From Lentilactobacillus sunkii DSM 19904 (GTDB lineage: Bacteria; Bacillota; Bacilli; Lactobacillales; Lactobacillaceae): a stretch of 43,123 nucleotides of DNA. The stretch lies in assembly GCF_001435575.1 (NCBI RefSeq), contig NZ_AZEA01000019.1, positions 1 to 43,123 on the forward strand, written 5' to 3'. A program made the position numbers and the translations under genes. Under the pieces are notes generated by a model. It ran no database searches, was not told the origin of the DNA, and saw only the letters and a list, made by a program, of their open reading frames with translations. The stretch's first letter is position 1. Every line of letters begins with the position of its first letter. This document shows, piece by piece, positions 37,759 through 43,123 of the stretch.

Positions 37759-38797
37759 CAAGTTGCGATATCCAGTTCTTTATTGCACCATTGCCACTAA
37801 GACTGGTAAGAAGTTAGAGCTGGAGAACAACTTACGACCAGGTTCAGACTTACTGTTCACGTTTGATATCAACTTTAATATGGACGCAACCCCACCGGAA
37901 TCAAGTGCTTCGTTCATTAATTCGAGTCAGCATATTCGTAACTACTTGAAAGCCAAGAATAAAGTTGCTTTCTACATCAAATACGAAGCGTTTGGTAAAA
38001 CATTAATTGATGAGGGTGAGATCAAGTCTGTTGATCCCATTCAGTATGATGGTGTGACAACGACCGTTCCAATTACTTTCTCGTCTGGAAATGACTATAG
38101 CAGTATCCCTGCTAAGTCGATCCAGAAAGAAAAAAATAAGACGGAAGGCCATTACAAACGCGCCAAGGTGAAAGTGAAGGGCAAAACCGTTAAGCGACGT
38201 GTCCATTACTACACGGTTGAGGATGGCAAAAAAGTTGGCCACTACAAAGAAGGCCATGTCCACGTCGATGGTAAGACTGAAATTAAGCGGACGCGATACA
38301 CAGTTAAGAAAAAGGTGTATACGAACTTATCTTTTAAAAAAGGCGTTAAGCCATCCGTTGCGATTAAGAAGATTGCCCACGAAGCTGGCATTAAGATTGC
38401 ATCAATGAAACTTGCCCAAGATAAGCCTTTTAAAAAGGGGTACACCGTTTCAGGTAAGCCTTTAAGTGCCATCAACAAGCTGGTTAAACGATGCAAAAGC
38501 AAGATGTTCTATGAACGTGGGCAGCTAAAGATTGATGATCTTAAAAAGAGCAAAAAGACTCATATAATTCTCGACTATACGTCAGGATTGCTGAATGAAC
38601 CATCTTATTCTGATGATTCGGAGTCTGGTGATGAGTTGTATGAGTCGACGTCATATCTATTGCCACAAATCACTGTACGAAGTACGTATGAGGTTCGTGG
38701 TGATTTCATTAAGAAGACGTTGATCGCTCAAAGCGGAACCTATAGTTTTGATGGCACGCAACCAACGATGACCGTTGACGGGTCACCGGCTAAATAG
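37751..38797 (+). CDS. Baseplate hub protein (XkdQ-like)
   Basis: A 348-residue baseplate hub (XkdQ/gp27-like). It starts MSNKLRYPVLYCTIATKTGK, then LLFTFDINFNMDATPPESSA and later a gp27/gpD-like part (ISAINK-type KPLSAINKLVKRCKSKMFYE). Between them a Lys/His/Tyr-rich repeat region (KVKVKGKTVKRRVHYYTVED) is inserted, reading as two similar strand repeats of about 25 residues. The ATG at 37751 follows AGGTGATAGCG; the frame from 37637 is a shadow. Confidence 0.8.
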   Translation: MSNKLRYPVLYCTIATKTGKKLELENNLRPGSDLLFTFDINFNMDATPPESSASFINSSQHIRNYLKAKNKVAFYIKYEAFGKTLIDEGEIKSVDPIQYDGVTTTVPITFSSGNDYSSIPAKSIQKEKNKTEGHYKRAKVKVKGKTVKRRVHYYTVEDGKKVGHYKEGHVHVDGKTEIKRTRYTVKKKVYTNLSFKKGVKPSVAIKKIAHEAGIKIASMKLAQDKPFKKGYTVSGKPLSAINKLVKRCKSKMFYERGQLKIDDLKKSKKTHIILDYTSGLLNEPSYSDDSESGDELYESTSYLLPQITVRSTYEVRGDFIKKTLIAQSGTYSFDGTQPTMTVDGSPAK

Positions 38798-38808
38798 AGG
38801 TGTTCAAT

Positions 38809-39252
38809 TTGGCAAAGATAACGAATCCATACAAAAAAGCTGCCCAAGCAATTGCTGAGGCAGCCTCACGGGACAATCATAATTGTCTCGTTGGTAAAAT
38901 TGTGAAGTATGATAAAACTCATCATCTGGCCGATGTTCAACCATTAGTGGAGGACTTATCTGGTGACAAGATGGGAATTATCAATAACGTCACTGTCCCT
39001 TTTAGTATCTATTGGCTTGATGAAGTGTGGGAGCACATGGCTGATTATTTAACACCAGTTTGCCCTAAGGATGGGCAAGGCACAATGAAGATTACTCCAC
39101 CGCCAAAAAAACTGGTGAAAGGTACCGAAGTCACTTTGATCATCCATGACTATTGCCTAGATGACTATGAGGTTGGCAAAGGTTATTTTGGTCGAGATGA
39201 AGACCCTCGTGAACATGATGTAAGTGACGCGATTATTGCAGCAATCAATTAA
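38809..39252 (+). CDS. Baseplate spike-like protein (Gp138 N-terminal type)
   Basis: A 147-residue protein starting at TTG 38809, 8 bases after AGAGG (the GTG at 38800 overlaps that site). The fold looks like an OB-type spike base: LVGKIVKYDKTHHLADVQPL near 28-47, VTVPFSIYWLDEVWEHM near 63-79, and KLVKGTEVTLIIHDY near 103-117. Such Gp138/gpV-like spikes sit at the tip of the hub and pierce the envelope. No long beta-helix or metal-binding tip is visible. Confidence 0.72.
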   Translation: MAKITNPYKKAAQAIAEAASRDNHNCLVGKIVKYDKTHHLADVQPLVEDLSGDKMGIINNVTVPFSIYWLDEVWEHMADYLTPVCPKDGQGTMKITPPPKKLVKGTEVTLIIHDYCLDDYEVGKGYFGRDEDPREHDVSDAIIAAIN

Positions 39253-39267
39253 AGGGAGGTGTTCAAA

Positions 39268-39675
39268 ATGCGTGATTTGATGATTACACCCTCTGGAGAT
39301 ACTGTTCAGGATGAATTAACTCATGATCTCACTGAAGTCTCTGGAACTGATGAACTAATGCAGTCAAGTGCTGAACTCCTCGGAATTGAGCAAGGTGAGA
39401 TGGATGAACTCGCACCAGATTGTGGACTCCCACTGGATAATATTCTCGGGAAAGCCTATGACGACAACTATGCTGCCCAAGACATCTCCAACACGTTGAT
39501 GAACCAAGAGCCTAGAATTGATGCAGTTGATGGCATTCAGATCACTCATGATTTGTCACAACGTAGGAGTACAATTGCTGTCAACATCCATTCATCTCAG
39601 ATTCAGGATTCTGGCAATCAGTATGACGATCAGGGAAATTTAAAGATGACAGTAGGTGAGAATAGTGGCATTTGA
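39268..39675 (+). CDS. Baseplate wedge protein (DUF2634 / XkdS-like)
   Basis: A 135-residue acidic protein between the spike and the baseplate J-like gene, the place held by gp25/XkdS-type (DUF2634) wedge proteins. It has LTEVSGTDELMQSSAELLGI near 17-36 and the central EPRIDAVDGIQITHDLSQRR, typical of gp25-like folds. The ATG at 39268 follows GGGAGG with 8-base spacing. Its stop overlaps the next gene. Confidence 0.78.
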   Translation: MRDLMITPSGDTVQDELTHDLTEVSGTDELMQSSAELLGIEQGEMDELAPDCGLPLDNILGKAYDDNYAAQDISNTLMNQEPRIDAVDGIQITHDLSQRRSTIAVNIHSSQIQDSGNQYDDQGNLKMTVGENSGI

Positions 39676-40840
39676 CGACACAGGTTATTACGTTGAAAGC
39701 TTTAATGAAGAAGTCAGTAAACAAACCGACGTTTTCAAAAAGTTTTTAGGGGATGATATTAATATTGACCCCCAATCGAACTATGGACGGATCATAAGAG
39801 CCGTAGCATACAACAACTGGAAAGAGAATCAAAAACAACAACAGGTTTGGTTGAATGGTTATGGCCAGTTTGCTGCTGGTGTGTCCCTCGATTACTTGGC
39901 ATATAACCGAGGGATTTTCCGTAACCAGTCACAGCAAGCAACGGCAACTGTAAATATCACTGGGAGTAGTGCGGTTCTTCTTGAAGGTGGAACAACGGAG
40001 TTTATGACTGATGATGGTGTTTATTTTGTGCTTGTCGAAGATACCGTGCTTTCAGATGTTGATGGTGACGGAACTTTTACGGCAACTGCATCAGTTGTGA
40101 GTGAGGACTACTCCAGTGACACAAATGTTCAAGCCCATACAATTATTGAATTTGCAACTCCAGTTGATGGTGTTGATACCGTTGATAATCCGGATCCAGC
40201 AACAGGCGGAGCTGATGAAGAAACTGATGATTCATTAAGGCAACGGTATCTAGAAACGAATGTTGCCAACATTGGTTCAACAATTGATGGCATCTACACA
40301 GCATTGGATAGTGTCAACGGTATCCGAGATAAATATCTTGATAACAACACCAGCGCCACAACGGATGCCAATGGTACCCCTGCACATGCTCTTCAAATTG
40401 TGGCTTATGGTGGTCTTGACCAAGATATTGCTGATGCAATTCGTAAGGCAAAAGGTGCGGGGACTCAAACGTTTGGTAGTATTTCAAAGATTTCCTATGA
40501 CATTGCAGGCAATCCCGAGACTATCAACTTTAATCGAGCAACTGAGGTTCCAATCTTCTTCTCCATTAATGTTAAAGCTAATAGTAACTGGAATGCTGAC
40601 AGTGGAACTGATGACATTCTTAACGCCCTACAAAGTTATGTTAATAATCTCCATATGGGGCAACCAGTGTACATTAGTTCTGTATATGGATGCTTAGCTA
40701 AGGTGCCAGGAATTGACAGCTTTACAGTCCAAATGGGAACTGACAAGAAAAAGCTGGCTGCTACCGATGTGGTTTTGGGGATTACACAGGCACCTGTCGT
40801 TGACTCAGATGAAATAGAGGTGACGACCACCAATGGCTGA
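39665..40840 (+). CDS. Baseplate J-like protein
   Basis: A 391-residue baseplate wedge protein of the J family. GTG at 39665 is chosen over 39656 because of the AGGTGAGAATA site. Motifs include DPQSNYGRIIRAVAYNNWKE near 33-52, the variable strand-rich middle, GGADEETDDSLRQRYLETNV near 176-195 (a hallmark of the family) and ALQIVAYGG. It connects the hub and the outer fibres and takes part in triggering contraction. Confidence 0.9.
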   Translation: MAFDDTGYYVESFNEEVSKQTDVFKKFLGDDINIDPQSNYGRIIRAVAYNNWKENQKQQQVWLNGYGQFAAGVSLDYLAYNRGIFRNQSQQATATVNITGSSAVLLEGGTTEFMTDDGVYFVLVEDTVLSDVDGDGTFTATASVVSEDYSSDTNVQAHTIIEFATPVDGVDTVDNPDPATGGADEETDDSLRQRYLETNVANIGSTIDGIYTALDSVNGIRDKYLDNNTSATTDANGTPAHALQIVAYGGLDQDIADAIRKAKGAGTQTFGSISKISYDIAGNPETINFNRATEVPIFFSINVKANSNWNADSGTDDILNALQSYVNNLHMGQPVYISSVYGCLAKVPGIDSFTVQMGTDKKKLAATDVVLGITQAPVVDSDEIEVTTTNG

Positions 40841-41450
40841 TATTAAGCATGATGATAATTTAATTGAGATGGACGACACCCCAGCAATGCTGGGTAAGAT
40901 GAGTCGCCTGACAAATCAGGAACCAGGCAGCGGATTCTATAAATTGATGGATGCGATCCTAGCACGTTCCCGAGATTATGACGCTGCTTTGGAAAAAATG
41001 AATGTCTTTCATTCACTCGAATATCTGAGTGGGAAGGCGTTAGATTACTTTGGTGAGCAGTTCAATGTGTATAGAGCTGGAGCAACAGATGATTATTTCA
41101 AATTCAAAATTCGTGCTGCAATTGTGGCTGCCACTGCAGATGGCACAACGGACTCAATTATTAAAGCTGTTTCGTACATCTTGGGTTGTGAATATTCTGA
41201 TGTACGAATTGAACAGCCTTGGCAAACAGGTGGGGAAGCTCGGACAATTAATATTGCCGGTCTTCCCTTTAATTACGCCAATGATCCCAACGCGGTGAAG
41301 TTTCTAGCACAACAATTAACTCGCTCAGTTGAAGCGACAACCCGAATTGTCGGTATCGAGTTTAGCCATACTGATGAGCAAAGTCTTTATATTGGTTCAA
41401 CTTCAATCGTTCAAGAACGTTACGTAATACAGAATCGGGGTGTGAATTAA
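40833..41450 (+). CDS. Baseplate wedge protein (DUF2313/YmfQ-like)
   Basis: A 205-residue protein following baseplate J, as gpI/YmfQ (DUF2313)-type proteins do. An N-terminal acidic helical part (SRLTNQEPGSGFYKLMDAIL) is followed by a region with DDYFKFKIRAAIVAATADGT, where the chain enters the conserved core of this family. It overlaps the J gene by 8 bases and the fibre gene by 1 base. It links the wedge to the tail fibre. Confidence 0.75.
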   Translation: MADIKHDDNLIEMDDTPAMLGKMSRLTNQEPGSGFYKLMDAILARSRDYDAALEKMNVFHSLEYLSGKALDYFGEQFNVYRAGATDDYFKFKIRAAIVAATADGTTDSIIKAVSYILGCEYSDVRIEQPWQTGGEARTINIAGLPFNYANDPNAVKFLAQQLTRSVEATTRIVGIEFSHTDEQSLYIGSTSIVQERYVIQNRGVN

Positions 41451-42523
41451 TGCCAGCTACATGGAGTAAAAATACGGTCACAAATCAGGCGATGACCATG
41501 ATGAATCATGCATTAGGTGTGAGTGCGATTACGTTCACTAAAGCCGTTATGATCACTGATGATATTACCAAAGATACTGTCTCCCAATTACAGGCCTTAA
41601 CGACCGTTAATTATAAGCAGACTAGAGTCCCCCGCGTCATCTCGACGGAAGATGATAGATCCCGTGTCGGTGTGACTATTGATAATAGTGATGTAAATGA
41701 AGATTACACCTACTATGGGGTTGCCTTATATGGCAAACAGAACAGTACGAATGAAGAGATTCTGTTCAGTGTTATCCCACTAACTACTGCGGCCACGATG
41801 GTTGCTAATGAGAATAATGTGGCGACATCCTCAATTTACCTGGATATCTATACCGATATTGTCCGTGGAACCCAAATCACGATCATGGTTTCAAACAGTG
41901 GCACACTCTCGCGTGAAGACGTGGAGCAAATGATCAAGACGGAAGGATACATCACTAAAGATGATTTGCCTGCCTTGATTGCCGATAATTTGCCAAAGGG
42001 GATTGTCACAGATGATGCTTCTAAAAATTGGCAGAAGCACAAAGTCACTGCTGATGATGGCACCCCGAAAGTTGTCATTGGATACGGTGACGATGCAAAC
42101 GCAAAGATTAACGGTCTGGTTGGAACGGCCGATGCCGGAACAATTTCAATCGACATTGGTGCAACCAACAATGGTGCTGCGCATTCAGTTTTGGGCTATT
42201 ACAGCAGCGCCAAAGACTGGGCCGTTATTTTGGCACAAACCAGTGACGGGACTGAATGGAGTATCAGCACTACTGGAACAACGGTTGTTTGGACACAAAT
42301 CCCAAATAACGATTTGGTTAAACAAAAAGCAGATGACACTAAAGTTATCCATCGGGATCCAACGTCTGGCAAAGCAACGGACAAGACAGACTTTGCTGAA
42401 GGTGATTTGACTATCAACCAAAAGTCCGTCGGTGGCATGGAGCTTGAGACTGATGAAGCAACTGCCAAGAGTAAGTCACAAGCCGATCTTGGCAGTCTGT
42501 ATATGTCTCCAGAAGAAAGCTAG
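41450..42523 (+). CDS. Tail fibre / receptor-binding protein
   Basis: A 357-residue tail fibre. The N-terminal 150 residues resemble a baseplate attachment domain of phage tail fibres (MPATWSKNTVTNQAMTMMNH, then YTYYGVALYGKQNSTNEEIL). A helical linker (about 155-180) leads to Asp/Gly/Thr-rich strand repeats (about 200-290) that would form the receptor-binding part, and the end is Lys/Ser-rich. Its position after the wedge genes supports the role. Host receptor is not deducible. Confidence 0.75.
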   Translation: MPATWSKNTVTNQAMTMMNHALGVSAITFTKAVMITDDITKDTVSQLQALTTVNYKQTRVPRVISTEDDRSRVGVTIDNSDVNEDYTYYGVALYGKQNSTNEEILFSVIPLTTAATMVANENNVATSSIYLDIYTDIVRGTQITIMVSNSGTLSREDVEQMIKTEGYITKDDLPALIADNLPKGIVTDDASKNWQKHKVTADDGTPKVVIGYGDDANAKINGLVGTADAGTISIDIGATNNGAAHSVLGYYSSAKDWAVILAQTSDGTEWSISTTGTTVVWTQIPNNDLVKQKADDTKVIHRDPTSGKATDKTDFAEGDLTINQKSVGGMELETDEATAKSKSQADLGSLYMSPEES

Positions 42524-42533
42524 GTGACTACTT

Positions 42534-43073
42534 ATGGCAATGTATTTCAAAGGCCAAAAGGTAGCACCTTTTTTTAATGGCCAAAAAATTGATTCTGTTT
42601 ACTACAAAGGTACCAAAGTGTTTGCCGGTTCAATTCCGGTCGGTACTGTTTTATGGAAGTCTTCAGATTCAAGAGGACAGGCATTTGGTGGTCAGATTAC
42701 CAACACTTATGTTGATGTAGCAATTAAAAAGATGGTATCCAAGGAAACAACCATCACTGTTAAATATCCTGTTGAAAGATTGCCACACGGAATTCGTGTT
42801 CAAGGAATCAATTACATCAACGGAACAGGATGGATTGATCATATGAACACTGGTAGCAATCCTGATGTTTATGGGACTGACTTCAAGATTCCCAAAGAAA
42901 AGTTAAATGACTTCTCAACGGTTTCTTCAAAAAGTCCTGGCAATGAATTTCAAATCAAATATACAAATAATGTAATCGACTTTGGAAGTATGGGAACTCT
43001 AGTTGCTGCAACAAAGAATAATGATAACGACGACAAACAATGGTCACTTATTCAGTCGATCACAGCATATTAG
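42534..43073 (+). CDS. Tail-associated fibre-like protein (179 aa)
   Basis: A 179-residue protein. It starts with three short strand repeats of similar pattern (YFKGQKV, FFNGQKI, YYKGTKV), a motif common at the start of Lactobacillus phage tail or adhesion proteins. The rest is strand-rich (AIKKMVSKETTITVKYPVER) and probably carbohydrate- or surface-facing. AGGTGACTACTT precedes the ATG. No enzyme motif is visible. Confidence 0.7.
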   Translation: MAMYFKGQKVAPFFNGQKIDSVYYKGTKVFAGSIPVGTVLWKSSDSRGQAFGGQITNTYVDVAIKKMVSKETTITVKYPVERLPHGIRVQGINYINGTGWIDHMNTGSNPDVYGTDFKIPKEKLNDFSTVSSKSPGNEFQIKYTNNVIDFGSMGTLVAATKNNDNDDKQWSLIQSITAY

Positions 43074-43083
43074 GAGGAACACT

Positions 43084-43123
43084 ATGACACAATCATTTAA
43101 CCTCATGTTCAGCCTGGGGGGGG
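43084..43123 (+). CDS. Partial gene at the right end of the window
   Basis: An ATG at 43084 with a strong TAGGAGGAACACT site opens a frame that is cut off after 13 codons (MTQSFNLMFSLGG). The window ends in a run of eight G, which may be the true sequence or an end-of-assembly artefact. By position it would be another fibre, a holin or an adhesion protein; the fragment is too short to say. Confidence 0.55.
   Translation, partial: MTQSFNLMFSLGG

Noticed and set aside
1-43123. CRISPR arrays, insertion sequences and rRNA genes
   Set aside because: I saw no evenly spaced identical repeats with unique spacers, no transposase frames and no rRNA-like stretches. The only dispersed repeats are the operators, iterons and short tail-protein modules.

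Overview
The window is most of a temperate phage with a contractile tail, either an integrated prophage or a phage contig, from a low-to-moderate GC Gram-positive host, most likely a member of the Lactobacillaceae. The basis is the gene order, the strong AGGAGG-type ribosome sites, the TTG/GTG starts, and protein families typical of Lactobacillus phages: a large serine integrase, a CI/ImmA lysogeny module, a replication initiator beside a DnaC-like loader, an ArpU/RinA-type late regulator, a sheath-like tail protein, and a tape measure protein with a peptidase domain. No bacterial flanking gene is visible. The window stops just after the first bases of a gene beyond the tail fibre genes, so the lysis cassette (holin, endolysin) and the right attachment site are missing.

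Layout. (1) 1-3.75 kb, minus strand: serine integrase and a small upstream gene with a LexA-type (SOS) box in their leader; a terminator; then a lysogeny operon (CI-like repressor, ImmA-like protein, small membrane protein, secreted protein, hypothetical protein). (2) 3.76-4.15 kb: the genetic switch, with divergent promoters and at least five related 13-bp operator-like sites around TGCGA-N3-TCGCA. (3) 3.9-15.5 kb, plus strand: early genes: Cro-like protein, small regulators, an SbcC-like ATPase, a RecT-like protein, a metallo-beta-lactamase-fold protein, replication initiator with iterons, DnaC-like ATPase, antirepressor, HNH nuclease, and many small accessory genes packed with ATGA-type overlaps. 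(4) 15.6-16.04 kb: ArpU/RinA-type late regulator. (5) 16.04-16.5 kb: a non-coding stretch holding one near-complete tRNA-Ile and several truncated tRNA-like elements. (6) 16.5-18.3 kb: tiny and hypothetical genes with structured spacers. (7) 18.35-28.35 kb: terminase, portal, head morphogenesis, protease-scaffold, decoration and fibre proteins, capsid and connector genes. (8) 28.35-43.1 kb: sheath-like protein, tube, tail chaperones with a probable frameshift, tape measure, LysM tail protein, baseplate plug, hub, spike, wedge and fibres.

How it works together. CI held on the operator cluster would silence the rightward promoter. ImmA-like and antirepressor proteins, together with host SOS signals, would release it. 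The SOS box in front of the integrase operon suggests excision is tied directly to the same signal. Early products replicate the genome from an origin probably inside the initiator gene. The ArpU-type protein then turns on the late genes, which are read in one direction through packaging, head and tail. Two strong hairpin terminators lie inside the late region (22.65 kb and 29.9 kb) and probably set the relative amounts of head and tail products.

The least explained parts are the tRNA-like array (16.13-16.47 kb), a compact stem-loop RNA plus terminator after the head morphogenesis gene (22.59-22.67 kb), a three-way-junction-like leader (17.86-17.95 kb), and a stretch of coding-looking sequence just beyond a stop codon at 24.73 kb. 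All functional names come from reading the sequence; no database search was run.
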